Assembly (NCBI GenBank): GCA_045538015.1
Contig: JAZSQO010000158.1
Location: forward strand, 1-64,000
Source of the DNA: SIG598 sp045538015
GTDB taxonomy: Bacteria; Bacillota; Clostridia; Oscillospirales; Acutalibacteraceae
Direction of reading: 5' to 3'
DNA length: 64,000 bases
The notes under the pieces are model-generated. The model was not told the DNA's origin, made no database searches, and was given only the letters and a program-made list of their open reading frames with translations. The position numbers and the translations under genes were made by a program. Positions 1-8,358 of the stretch are shown here, piece by piece. Positions within the stretch are counted from its first letter, which is position 1. The number at the start of each line of letters is the position of its first letter.

Positions 1-1254
1 AGCTCCGGCCTTTGCGGCGGCGGGACGGCGCTTGGCCGGGTCGGCAGAACCGGGCGCACCGGGAGCGCGCTTGCGGCGGGCGGCATCCTCTCTGCGGGGA
101 TCATAGCCCTGAGGCGGACGGCGTCTGACCGGGCGGCCGTATTCGTCGTAATAAACAGCGCCTTCCGGCTCTCTGCGGCGAATGGGCTGGCCGTATTCGT
201 CGTAGTAATAGCCACCGCCGTAGTAGGGATCATATGGCGGCATACGGCGGACGGGACGGCCGTATTCATCGTAGTAGTAGCCACCTCCGTAATAGGGATC
301 ATAGCCCTGAGGAGGACGGCGCTTCTTGGCGCCCTGAGCACCCTGCTGAGGAGCTCTCGGATCTCGGGGATCACGAGGGCCGGGAGCGCCGTTGGGACGC
401 TTCTTCCCCTTGGGAGCACCCTGAGGCGGACGCTTGCCGTTGGGGCCCGGGCGGCTGCCGTCGGGATTTCTGGGACGTTTCTTTCTGGGAGGCTCTCCTC
501 CCTCAGGAGCTTCGCCTTCTTCAGCGGAGGACTTCACAGACTTTTCACTGCTTTCGCCCTTGGCCTCAGTCCGCTCAGGCTCACTCTTTGCCGAAGGTTC
601 TTTCTTTTCTTCGGGCTCTTTGACTTCATCATCAAGTACGCTTACCATTTCACTATCCTCGTCAGGGAAAATGTGGATGATACCGGTGTCTTCTTCCTCG
701 GGCACCTCGGCGGGCTCCGCCTTGGACTTTACGGTCTTTTCTTCCTTCGGCTCCGTCTTTTCAACCGAAGGCTTGCTTTCGGTGACCGACTTTTTCTTTT
801 CCGGCTCCTTTGGCGCAGCTTCCGCCGCAGCCTTGGAAGCCGACGCGGCTGCCGAACCGCTCATCGCAAAGCGGTCAAGGCGCTCTCTTTTCTTTTCTTC
901 ATCCGCAATGAGGTTGAAGATATTGTCGATTTCTTTTTTATTTACGCTTTTGTACGGATATCTCTCGCTGTGGCGGCGCTGCTCATTGACACGCTTTTTT
1001 GAACGAAGAATCAGGACGAGCAGCAGGACAAGACAAAGGAAAACGACGATCTCGCAGATAATAGCCATCTTCGGAGCTTTATTCAGGAAGCTGATAGCAC
1101 ACAGCGCTCCCACAGCTATCAGACCAATGGCAAAGACATAAGTGGCGATGGTATACATCCGATCCACACTCGCGGCCATTCGCTGTTTCTGAACCTCCGC
1201 TTCGTCCACCGTGCGGGAGTATTCCAGTCCGGTGGAATCTCTGTTCACTGCCAA
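1..1254 (-). CDS. Two-TM protein with Tyr/Pro/Arg-rich tandem-repeat tail (partial)
   Basis: No family recognised. Reading starts at TTG 1254, nine bases after GGAGG, and stays open for 418 codons to the window edge, so the C-terminus is missing. Two hydrophobic segments lie near residues 30-50 and 57-78. A long charged Glu/Lys/Ala/Ser-rich region follows, then a Pro/Arg/Gly-rich tail. At about 100-303 the tail contains two near-identical 23-residue repeats built on YDPYYGGGYYYDEYG followed by R/QPV/IRR, plus a shortened third copy. The soluble part looks disordered and probably faces the cytoplasm (inference from charge). It has its own promoter, just downstream of the mrdA stop. Function unknown; a membrane-tethered scaffold is one guess. 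Confidence 0.75.
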   Translation of the reverse strand, partial: MAVNRDSTGLEYSRTVDEAEVQKQRMAASVDRMYTIATYVFAIGLIAVGALCAISFLNKAPKMAIICEIVVFLCLVLLLVLILRSKKRVNEQRRHSERYPYKSVNKKEIDNIFNLIADEEKKRERLDRFAMSGSAAASASKAAAEAAPKEPEKKKSVTESKPSVEKTEPKEEKTVKSKAEPAEVPEEEDTGIIHIFPDEDSEMVSVLDDEVKEPEEKKEPSAKSEPERTEAKGESSEKSVKSSAEEGEAPEGGEPPRKKRPRNPDGSRPGPNGKRPPQGAPKGKKRPNGAPGPRDPRDPRAPQQGAQGAKKRRPPQGYDPYYGGGYYYDEYGRPVRRMPPYDPYYGGGYYYDEYGQPIRRREPEGAVYYDEYGRPVRRRPPQGYDPRREDAARRKRAPGAPGSADPAKRRPAAAKAGA

Positions 1255-1318
1255 ATCGCGTCACCTCCCTCATATACTTTTATTTAATGGCACTCTTATG
1301 CACATTACCGTACATATA

Positions 1319-1347
1319 ATGTTACAATATTCGGTTAATTTTGTCAA
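1319..1347 (-). promoter_or_regulatory. SigA-type promoter of the Tyr-repeat membrane protein
   Basis: On the minus strand, TTGACA (1347-1342), a 17-bp spacer and TAACAT (1324-1319). It lies about 65 bp upstream of the TTG start and just after the mrdA stop codon. A weak hairpin (CCAGT/ACTGG, then TATTTTT) near 1349-1371 could end mrdA transcription. Confidence 0.75.
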
Positions 1348-1364
1348 GAAAAATACCAGTTTAT

Positions 1365-3485
1365 CTACTGGACAAGGCCGCCCTCCTCCATCAGGACGTA
1401 GCCGGAGGTCTTATCCGAGTCGAAATACTTGTCGAAAATATCGCGGGCAACCTGAACCATGTAGCTGCCGTAACCACAGCGCTCGCCGATAATGGCCACG
1501 CCGATCTCCGGCTCGTCATAGGGAGCAAAGGCGATAAACAGCGCGTTGGCGGTGGCGTCGTCAGTGGTATCGGCAGTACCGGTCTTGCCGCCGACGGCGA
1601 TCTTGTAGTCGGCCAGCAGCTCAGCCGCCGTACCGTCCTCGGTAACCGCCTTCATACCTTCCTTAACCGTGTTGATGGTTACCGTGTCAACGTTCAGCTC
1701 GTTGTAAACAACGGGATTGTCGCTGGTATCCTCAAGGACGGTCTCGGACATATCGTAGGACTTGATGGTTTTGATGATGCGCGCTTCATATCTCGTGCCG
1801 CCGTTGGCGATGGTGGAAATGTAGGCGCACAGCTGCATGGGAGTAAATTTGTTGTCGTTCTGACCGATGGCCGCGGTCAGGGTATCGGCTTCGTACCAGC
1901 CCAGTTCCTGAGCCTCTCGTTCCTCACGGCCGGCGAGGATCCCCTTGGATTCGCCCATTCCGATACCGGTGGCCACGCCCAGACCGAGCTGCTTGCAGTA
2001 GTCATTCATTCGGGTGATGCCAAGACGGTAGCCTGTGGCGTAGAAGAACACGTTGCAGGACACTCCGATGGCCTTGACCACGTCGCAGGTGCCGTGCTCA
2101 TGCAGACAGTACAGAGTAAAGTCTTCGTACTGCTCAAGACTGAATTCGCCGTATCCAGGTCTTCCCTTGGCAGTAGCGTCGATACAGGAGAATGTGGTTT
2201 CGGGAGTGATGCCCACTCGCTCGGTAAGAGGAGTGTCGTTTCGCTGCTCCTCCTTGCCCTCCTGGAGGCCGGCCAGAGCGACGGCCGGCTTGAAAGTGGA
2301 ACCGGGAGCGTAGGTGCCGTTGAGCACGCGGTTGAACAGAGGAGCCGCCTTGTCCGCAAGAAGATTTGCGTACTCCTTGCCGTAGGTGGCAAGGTCGAAG
2401 GAAGGATAGGTAACCGCGGCGAGCACCTCAAAGGTGCGCACATTCATAACCACAAGGGCACCGGCGTCAGCATCAATACCGGTCTTGTAGCCGCCCGACT
2501 GGGCTATACTTCTTACGACCTTTTCAAGGGATTTCTGAGCGGCGTCCTGCAGCTCGGAATCGATGGTCAGAACCACCGTATTGCCCGGAGTTGCCTCACG
2601 GGTCAGCTCCTCGTATACGATCTTGCCGGTGTCGTCGCGCTGCACCTTTCGGATGCCGTTTGTGCCCTTGAGGTAGCTTTCGTAGGTCTTTTCGATGCCG
2701 AATTTACCAATTGTGGCGTTGATGCTGTAGCCCTGCTCCTTGAGCTCTTCGTATTCCTCGGCATAGATGGGGCCGGTGTTTCCGATGAGATGGGGAGCGA
2801 TGGTTCCGTTGGTGTACTCGCGGATGGGAACGACCTGAATCTCCACACCCTTGAGCAGTTCGCCGTTTTCCGCTACCTTCTCGATCGTCTCAAGAGAGAC
2901 GTCCTCGGCGAAGGTGTAGGGGTTGGAGCTGGAGAATTCCATAAGCTCCATGTTAAGGCGCACGCCCATGATGATACGGGCTACATCCGGAGCCTGACCG
3001 GTAAGCTCGTACTCCTCGTACATGGTGTCCAGACAGTTCTGGGCGGTGGCGTAGGACTGAAGGTTGAGCTCGGCCTTCATCTTGCTGACTGCCGACTCCT
3101 GTCCCTCAACGAAGGTGACATATCCCGAAGGCTCGATCACGATCGGGCAGTTATCTATCCACTCTTCCCCATCCTCCTCAAGGATGCGGGTCAGCTTCCA
3201 GATGGTGTCGTTCCATCTTTCCTTGTCCATTTCGGCGCGGTTGAACATGATGCTGTAGCCCATCCGGTTTTCCGCGATAGGCCTTCCGTAGCGGTCGACG
3301 ATCTCGCCGCGGGCCGCGGTGACACTCAGCGATGTGGCTGTGTATTTGATCGCTTCCGATTTATATTGTTCGCCATTGACCAGCTGCTGGCGCATGAGAA
3401 TGATCTCAAAGGCGACCATTATGACGAGCACCACGCTCATCATCACAGCAAAGCGGCGGAAATATTCTTTGTTGTTTTCTCTCAT
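1365..3485 (-). CDS. mrdA: Penicillin-binding protein 2, elongasome transpeptidase
   Basis: Class B PBP that cross-links peptidoglycan during lateral wall growth, partner of RodA and MreBCD. An N-terminal membrane anchor (about residues 10-30) precedes the PBP dimerisation domain and a transpeptidase domain with the three penicillin-binding motifs in order: STFK (Ser396), SCN (Ser476) and KTG (Lys634). I chose ATG 3485 (MRENNKEYF), giving 706 aa. An in-frame ATG at 3530 lies inside the terminal repeat of an inserted mobile element and is probably not the native start. The Shine-Dalgarno sequence is weak, suggesting that the gene was once coupled to mreD. Last gene of mreBCD-mrdA. Confidence 0.93.
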   Translation of the reverse strand: MRENNKEYFRRFAVMMSVVLVIMVAFEIILMRQQLVNGEQYKSEAIKYTATSLSVTAARGEIVDRYGRPIAENRMGYSIMFNRAEMDKERWNDTIWKLTRILEEDGEEWIDNCPIVIEPSGYVTFVEGQESAVSKMKAELNLQSYATAQNCLDTMYEEYELTGQAPDVARIIMGVRLNMELMEFSSSNPYTFAEDVSLETIEKVAENGELLKGVEIQVVPIREYTNGTIAPHLIGNTGPIYAEEYEELKEQGYSINATIGKFGIEKTYESYLKGTNGIRKVQRDDTGKIVYEELTREATPGNTVVLTIDSELQDAAQKSLEKVVRSIAQSGGYKTGIDADAGALVVMNVRTFEVLAAVTYPSFDLATYGKEYANLLADKAAPLFNRVLNGTYAPGSTFKPAVALAGLQEGKEEQRNDTPLTERVGITPETTFSCIDATAKGRPGYGEFSLEQYEDFTLYCLHEHGTCDVVKAIGVSCNVFFYATGYRLGITRMNDYCKQLGLGVATGIGMGESKGILAGREEREAQELGWYEADTLTAAIGQNDNKFTPMQLCAYISTIANGGTRYEARIIKTIKSYDMSETVLEDTSDNPVVYNELNVDTVTINTVKEGMKAVTEDGTAAELLADYKIAVGGKTGTADTTDDATANALFIAFAPYDEPEIGVAIIGERCGYGSYMVQVARDIFDKYFDSDKTSGYVLMEEGGLVQ

Positions 3486-3517
3486 AATAATGTTACCCGG
3501 TAAATGCTGAAATTTTA

Positions 3518-3689
3518 GGCAATACCGCATAATTCTAAGTGCGATATTGCGCAGTCAGATTTTTTGTCAGACGATACAAAAAGCGGAACCAATACTTTGT
3601 GTATTGGTGAGCATTTTTGCGAAGTATGACGGAAAAGATGCAAGCAAGATCGTGCTTAAGTTCTAAAACGGGAATTGTGCGGTGTTGCC
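3518..3689. mobile_element. 172-bp MITE-like element between mreD and mrdA
   Basis: The left end GGCAATACCGCATAATTC (3518-3535) and the reverse complement of the right end, GGCAACACCGCACAATTC (3689-3672), match at 16 of 18 positions. Both ends are flanked by TTTA (3514-3517 and 3690-3693), which fits a 4-bp target-site duplication. A central hairpin CCAATAC/GTATTGG lies near 3589-3607. No coding capacity is visible. The right-hand TTTA contains the mreD stop codon (TAA on the minus strand), so insertion left MreD intact. Similar GGCAAYACCGC-ended elements occur in related gut Firmicutes as far as I recall; that part is unverified. Confidence 0.8.
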
Positions 3690-3690
3690 T

Positions 3691-4206
3691 TTAGTCTTCC
3701 ACAGTAAGGTGAGTGGCGATAGCCCGGTTAAAAAAGAACGCTATGGGCATTATCGCCGCGGTGTAGATCATCTGCGGGAGCATGAAGGCGTAGAGATAAT
3801 ACCACATCTTCGGATCGCTCCAGAGCACATAGAAGAATATCCAGCGGATAAGTCCCAACACAAGCAGACCGCAGATACCCAGCACCATTGCCGAAACAAT
3901 ATTGTTTCTCATAAGGTACACGACCAGCGCTCCGCAGGCATAGCATATAAGCATGAGGACAAGTCCGTTGAAGCCAAACACGCCGCCGGCGCTCATGTCC
4001 ATGAGCAGGCCTGCCGAAAGGCCGATCCAGATGCCGGCGCCCTCGCCTTCAAACATGGCGATACTGATGGCCGCAACCACCAGCAACAATGGTTTTACCC
4101 CCAAGAAGCTCGGAAGCAAATTGGGGGTGGACTGTATAATATAAAGCACGAACAGCTCAAGGCCGTAAGCGAGCCATTTTATCTTCGGGTTTATCCAGTT
4201 ATTCAT
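3691..4206 (-). CDS. mreD: Rod shape-determining protein MreD
   Basis: Polytopic membrane component of the rod elongation complex that links MreC and the PBP2/RodA synthase to MreB filaments. The 171 residues are almost entirely hydrophobic, with about five predicted membrane segments, which matches the MreD family length and layout. The ATG follows GGGAGGAG and lies 33 bp after the mreC stop. The stop codon sits in the duplicated target site of the adjacent MITE-like insertion. MreD sequences diverge strongly, so the call rests mainly on hydrophobic layout and position between mreC and mrdA. Confidence 0.88.
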   Translation of the reverse strand: MNNWINPKIKWLAYGLELFVLYIIQSTPNLLPSFLGVKPLLLVVAAISIAMFEGEGAGIWIGLSAGLLMDMSAGGVFGFNGLVLMLICYACGALVVYLMRNNIVSAMVLGICGLLVLGLIRWIFFYVLWSDPKMWYYLYAFMLPQMIYTAAIMPIAFFFNRAIATHLTVED

Positions 4207-4239
4207 TTCTCCTCCCGGTGATCCGGATCACTGACGCCG

Positions 4240-5136
4240 TCAGTCTTCGACATCAGAGGAAGACGGAGGCAGGATAGCGATCTCGCCGTCAACAACAGCA
4301 CCCTGACCCTCAAAATAGGTTATGACATACACCTCTGTACACCCTATAACATCCGCCGCGGGGCGAACGACCGCATACAGGGAGATGTCCTGAGATTCGG
4401 CCCGGATTTCGGTAACCTCACCGATGATAAGGTTCTTCGGATAGATGCCGCCCAGACCGGAGGTGACGATAAGATCGCCGATGGTCACATCGCAGTCTCT
4501 CTGGAGATAGCTCAGCTTGGTAAAGCCGTTCTGAGCGTATTCCTGATCGCCGCCCAGAACGCCGCCGTCCTGAGTTCGCTTGTCCAGCGCGCCCACATCA
4601 GTGGACGGGCTGAGTATGGTGGTAACCTTGCTTGAAATGGGGCCAACCTCAGACACATAGCCCACAAGGCCGTCCTCGGTGATGACCGGGTCAAGGTACG
4701 CCACACCCTGCATGGTGCCTTTATCTATTATAAATGTACCGTAGGTATCGGTGACATCCCGGGATATGGCGGTGGCTCTTATGAGCTCCATATCGCCGCT
4801 GTCCTCCTTGAGCTTGAGCAGATCACGAAGGCTCTCGTAGTTCTGCTTGTATGTTTCGTAGTCCACAAGCTGCGCCTGCATCTGGCGGATCTTTTCCTTG
4901 AGCAGCTCGTTCTCGGCGCGGATCTGGTCGATGTCGGTCATGTCGCTGCCGAGGTCGTTTATGCCGCCCGACACAAGGGCGCTCAGCTTCTGGATGGGTG
5001 TGGTGATGAAGCTGGCAATGGAGGAAAAGATATTCTGCTGGCCGGATGTACTGGCCGAGTAGATCATAATGCCCAGCACAAGAAACACCGCCACAAGCAG
5101 TAATTTGAAATTTTTAGATTTTAGAAGATCACGCAT
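4240..5136 (-). CDS. mreC: Rod shape-determining protein MreC
   Basis: Bitopic elongasome scaffold protein outside the membrane that organises PBP2. The 298 residues show a short basic N-terminus, one membrane segment (about residues 12-28), a coiled coil (about 65-115, including ENELLKEKIRQMQAQL) and the beta-barrel MreC domain with the GLVGYV and DLIVTSGLGGIYP motifs. The acidic Ser/Glu/Asp tail is short. The ATG follows AGAGG and lies 38 bp after mreB. Length is typical for the family. Expressed with mreB. Confidence 0.95.
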   Translation of the reverse strand: MRDLLKSKNFKLLLVAVFLVLGIMIYSASTSGQQNIFSSIASFITTPIQKLSALVSGGINDLGSDMTDIDQIRAENELLKEKIRQMQAQLVDYETYKQNYESLRDLLKLKEDSGDMELIRATAISRDVTDTYGTFIIDKGTMQGVAYLDPVITEDGLVGYVSEVGPISSKVTTILSPSTDVGALDKRTQDGGVLGGDQEYAQNGFTKLSYLQRDCDVTIGDLIVTSGLGGIYPKNLIIGEVTEIRAESQDISLYAVVRPAADVIGCTEVYVITYFEGQGAVVDGEIAILPPSSSDVED

Positions 5137-5174
5137 ATACGGTGCCTCTCGTTGCTGTCAGTAATAATCGGAAA

Positions 5175-6188
5175 TTATCTGCGGTTGGCGTCCCAGTAGG
5201 CTCTGGGCATGATGACATCCAGACGCTTGCCGGTACCGTCAACAACGCAGTCCAGAGGACGCTCGGCGATGTGGACGGGCATACCGGTCTCCTGAGCAAC
5301 CAGCTTGTCAAAGCCGCGCAGCAGAGCTCCGCCGCCGGTCAGCATGATGCCGTGGTCGATGATATCGGCGGAAAGCTCGGGAGGAGTCTTTTCAAGGGTG
5401 CTCTTGATGGCGTCGATGATGCTGGAAAGAGGATCGGCAAGGGCTTCACGGACTTCGGCGGCGGAGATGACCACATTCTTGGGCAGACCGTCAACCAGGT
5501 TGCGGCCCTTGATGGTCATGCTCTGCTCATCCTCATAGGGGAAGGCGGAACCGATCTCGATCTTGATCTCCTCAGCGGTGCGCTCACCGATGAGCAGATT
5601 GTACTTTTTCTTTACATAAGAAACGATGGCCTCGTCAAAGCGGTCACCGGCCACACGGGCTGATTCGGAGGTAACGATATCGCCGAGGGAAATAACGGCG
5701 ACCTCAGATGTACCGCCGCCGATGTCGACGATCATGCTGCCGGTAGCCTCGGCAACGGGCAGTCCGGCGCCGATGGCAGCGGCCATGGGCTCCTCGATCA
5801 GGTCAATATCTCCGCCGCCGGCCTGCTTGGCGGCGTCCTCAACGGCGCGGCGCTCAACCTCGGTAACTCCGGAGGGAATGCAGATAACAACGCGGGGACG
5901 GGAGAACAGACTTGTTCTTACCGCCTTGCGGATAAAGTACTTGAGCATGGTTGCGGTGATGTCGAAGTCGGCGATGACGCCGTCCTTCAGCGGGCGAACC
6001 GCCACAATGGAGCCGGGAGTACGGCCGATCATTTCCTTGGCCTGACTGCCCACCGCGAGCACTGTGTCGCTGCGCACATCCACCGCGACGACCGAAGGCT
6101 CGCGCATGACGATGCCCTTTCCCTTTATGTAAACAAGTGTATTAGCTGTTCCAAGATCGATACCGATGTCCTTGGTAAAGAAATTCAT
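5175..6188 (-). CDS. mreB: Actin-like cell shape protein MreB
   Basis: Bacterial actin homologue that polymerises with ATP under the membrane and directs lateral peptidoglycan synthesis. The 337-aa protein has the actin-fold signatures: phosphate-1 loop DLGTANTLVYIKGKG near residue 11, phosphate-2 loop VDIGGGTSEVAVISLG near 158, and the adenosine motif LTGGGALLRGFD near 287. The N-terminal MNFFTKDIGID resembles the membrane-binding end of Gram-positive MreB proteins. First gene of mreBCD-mrdA, with a clear promoter 80-110 bp upstream and GGAGAAG before the ATG. Confidence 0.97.
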   Translation of the reverse strand: MNFFTKDIGIDLGTANTLVYIKGKGIVMREPSVVAVDVRSDTVLAVGSQAKEMIGRTPGSIVAVRPLKDGVIADFDITATMLKYFIRKAVRTSLFSRPRVVICIPSGVTEVERRAVEDAAKQAGGGDIDLIEEPMAAAIGAGLPVAEATGSMIVDIGGGTSEVAVISLGDIVTSESARVAGDRFDEAIVSYVKKKYNLLIGERTAEEIKIEIGSAFPYEDEQSMTIKGRNLVDGLPKNVVISAAEVREALADPLSSIIDAIKSTLEKTPPELSADIIDHGIMLTGGGALLRGFDKLVAQETGMPVHIAERPLDCVVDGTGKRLDVIMPRAYWDANRR

Positions 6189-6266
6189 ATATTTTCTTCT
6201 CCTTTCGCGCCCTTGACCTCGTTTATTCCTCTATTAACACATTTTAGCATTCTGATTGATTCTATT

Positions 6267-6295
6267 ATTATAACCCCGTCCGATAGTATTCTCAA
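6267..6295 (-). promoter_or_regulatory. SigA-type promoter of mreBCD-mrdA
   Basis: On the minus strand, TTGAGA (6295-6290), a 17-bp spacer and TATAAT (6272-6267), about 80 bp upstream of the mreB ATG. Confidence 0.75.
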
Positions 6296-6361
6296 CAATT
6301 AATTAAACAAACCACGCAAAATTAACCTGAAGTTCACAAAATCACATTTCCATATAATCTG

Positions 6362-6940
6362 TCAGATTCTGAAGCCGCAGGAGCGCAGCTGACGGATAAG
6401 CAGCCCCACCGGCAGGCCGAGAATATTGTTGTAGTCGCCGTTGATGCGCTCAACAAGCATGGAGCCCATTCGGGTTATATCATATCCGCCGGGGCGGGAC
6501 CAGAATTCGTTATACTTGAGATATTCGTCAATTTCCCGTTCGGAAAGCTCGAAAAAGGTGACTATCGTCCGGTCGGAAAAGCTGGTCTCGATGTAATCGC
6601 TGCAGATGTGAATGCCCGTGTAGACATCGTGCTTCTTTCCGGAAAGACGGGTGAGCATCCGGCGGGCATCCTCCTCGTCACGGGGCTGGCCGAAGGTCTC
6701 GTCATCCACCTGCACGATGGTGTCGACGCCGAGGATGATCTCGCCGTCGTTGTTGTGATCCCAGACGGACAGAGCCTTCTGGGCAGCCAGAGAACGAGCG
6801 ACCTCCGCGGCGGGCAGACGCCGGCCAGTGACTTCGGTTTCGTCTATCTGCGGCGCGCGCACCTGAAAGTCAAAGCATCCGGCGCGCTTGAGCAGCGCCG
6901 CGCGGAAAGGAGATGTTGACGCAAGAATCATCTTAATCAT
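6362..6940 (-). CDS. maf: Maf-family nucleotide pyrophosphatase
   Basis: Maf/YhdE-type nucleoside triphosphate pyrophosphatase that hydrolyses non-canonical or modified NTPs (dTTP/UTP in the closest subfamilies). In Bacillus it is linked to septum formation. The 192-aa protein starts at ATG 6940 after AGGAGG and begins IKMILASTSPFRAALL, the Maf phosphate-binding N-terminus. It also has LGVDTIVQVD, GKKHDVYTGI and a late INGDYNNILGLPVGLL motif. The usual EWxGxAGGYxIQ segment reads EFWSRPGGYDIT, a divergent version. Last gene of the zapA-U32-lipoprotein-maf run, 19 bp after its neighbour. Confidence 0.9.
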   Translation of the reverse strand: MIKMILASTSPFRAALLKRAGCFDFQVRAPQIDETEVTGRRLPAAEVARSLAAQKALSVWDHNNDGEIILGVDTIVQVDDETFGQPRDEEDARRMLTRLSGKKHDVYTGIHICSDYIETSFSDRTIVTFFELSEREIDEYLKYNEFWSRPGGYDITRMGSMLVERINGDYNNILGLPVGLLIRQLRSCGFRI

Positions 6941-6959
6941 AACAGCATCCTCCTGTATT

Positions 6960-8336
6960 TCATGAAGCTTGCTGCTCTTCAAAAAGCAGCTTGAAAACAA
7001 ACGCGTTGCACCAGTTATCCTCGGTGAACGAGCTGTATCTGTAGGTTGAAACGGTCTTCGCCGTGTCGATTCCGGTGTTGTCGATGTTGACCGCCTGCAT
7101 TGCGTAATTCATGACGCTGTTCAGCCAGTCCTCAATAATCTGGGTATCCATGCCGTCGGGAAAAATGAGATAGAAGACATCCCGATCGGACAGCACAGCC
7201 ATGCGCATTTCACGGGCTATGGCCGCGCGGCCTTCATCGTCCATGCGGTCGATGAAAACGGCGTTGCGGGCGTAGAAGCTGCCCTCCTCCGACCGGCACT
7301 CAGGCAGGTCGAAGTTATAGAAATTGCGGGCGTTTTCGTCCTGAGCGTCCACCGCTTCCTCGGTCAGCATGATGTAGTTCGGGGAAACATTGTGGTTGGA
7401 AGCGATATCGGCGTCGGTCAGGTTGAAGTAATTATGGGACATAATGCCGTAGGCGCTGAATTCCGTGGGATCGTTCCATGTGACATCCACATGGTACCAG
7501 CTGCCATCAACCGACACGATGTTCCACATATGTCCCTCTTCCCGGCAGATACCTTTGACCGTCATGCTGGAAATACCAACACGATTGAGCAGCAGCTTGA
7601 AGGTGCGGGCATAGCCGGTGCATATGGCACGGCCGTTGACCAGCGTTCCGTACACGGTAGCCGCCGGGTCGTTGCCGGAAATATCCACCGCCGCCTCCTC
7701 GTCGTACTGCACATCACGCACAAGGCAGTTGTGTATTATCATTTCCCGGTCGTATTCGTTCAGACCCGATTTGATCTCACGAAGAATGCCCGAGACCTTT
7801 TCGGCAATGGCACGGGCACGGTCGGGAATCTCCGCGGCCGGCATACTGCTGTAAAGGGTGATGTAAAGGCCGTCGTGGGCGTTGCGGCCGAGGGTGTAAT
7901 CACCGTTGAGCCAGAAGGCCTCAGGATGATCGGCCAGCACAGCCTCCTTGACCTTGAATATCTGTACTGAGGAGAGGTCGGGAATCATTGCACGGCAGAG
8001 CTGATAGACTCCTTCCCCGTCTCCCGGCTCCTCAGTCACGCGGAATATGCTCTGCTCCACACTCAGATAGGCCTGACGCTCTTCGTCGGTATGGAGGGAA
8101 TCATAAGCCGTTTTGTCCTCTATGGCGGCGTAGCCCGGATGGCGAGGGAGGGCAACGGAAACCTCGGTGTACTCCTGCTCCTTTTCTCCGAACAGATCCA
8201 GCGACACGGAGTTCATTACCTCGGAAAAGGACGCGCCGTTCTGGATATCGTTTATGGCCGCACAGCCGCAGAGCTGAGCCGCCACCGCCGCTGTCAGCAG
8301 CAGAGCCGATATTTTTATCCATCTTCTGGGCTTCAT
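6960..8336 (-). CDS. Transglutaminase-like domain lipoprotein
   Basis: Predicted surface lipoprotein with a C-terminal transglutaminase-like cysteine-protease fold. ATG 8336 gives 458 aa with a basic N-terminus, a hydrophobic core and the lipobox LCGC near residue 23. The Cys-His-Asp triad is visible: Cys239 in GRAICTGYARTF, His269 in EEGHMWN and an Asp near 284 in WYHVDVTWNDP. Such domains in Clostridia may act on wall peptides or be proteases; substrate unknown. It lies 22 bp after the U32 gene and 19 bp before maf, so it belongs to the zapA operon, an unusual setting that hints at a cell-envelope or division role (inference). Confidence 0.85.
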   Translation of the reverse strand: MKPRRWIKISALLLTAAVAAQLCGCAAINDIQNGASFSEVMNSVSLDLFGEKEQEYTEVSVALPRHPGYAAIEDKTAYDSLHTDEERQAYLSVEQSIFRVTEEPGDGEGVYQLCRAMIPDLSSVQIFKVKEAVLADHPEAFWLNGDYTLGRNAHDGLYITLYSSMPAAEIPDRARAIAEKVSGILREIKSGLNEYDREMIIHNCLVRDVQYDEEAAVDISGNDPAATVYGTLVNGRAICTGYARTFKLLLNRVGISSMTVKGICREEGHMWNIVSVDGSWYHVDVTWNDPTEFSAYGIMSHNYFNLTDADIASNHNVSPNYIMLTEEAVDAQDENARNFYNFDLPECRSEEGSFYARNAVFIDRMDDEGRAAIAREMRMAVLSDRDVFYLIFPDGMDTQIIEDWLNSVMNYAMQAVNIDNTGIDTAKTVSTYRYSSFTEDNWCNAFVFKLLFEEQQAS

Positions 8337-8358
8337 TGCGCGTCCTCCGAAAAAAATG

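Noticed and set aside
234..1141. Plus-strand ORFs in the first kilobase
   Set aside because: They are antisense to the Tyr-repeat membrane protein, which has a promoter, SD and coherent composition.
1341..3503. Long plus-strand ORF opposite mrdA
   Set aside because: It mirrors the PBP2 gene, lacks an SD and any protein motif; the minus strand has clear PBP motifs. GC-rich codon bias makes such shadows common.
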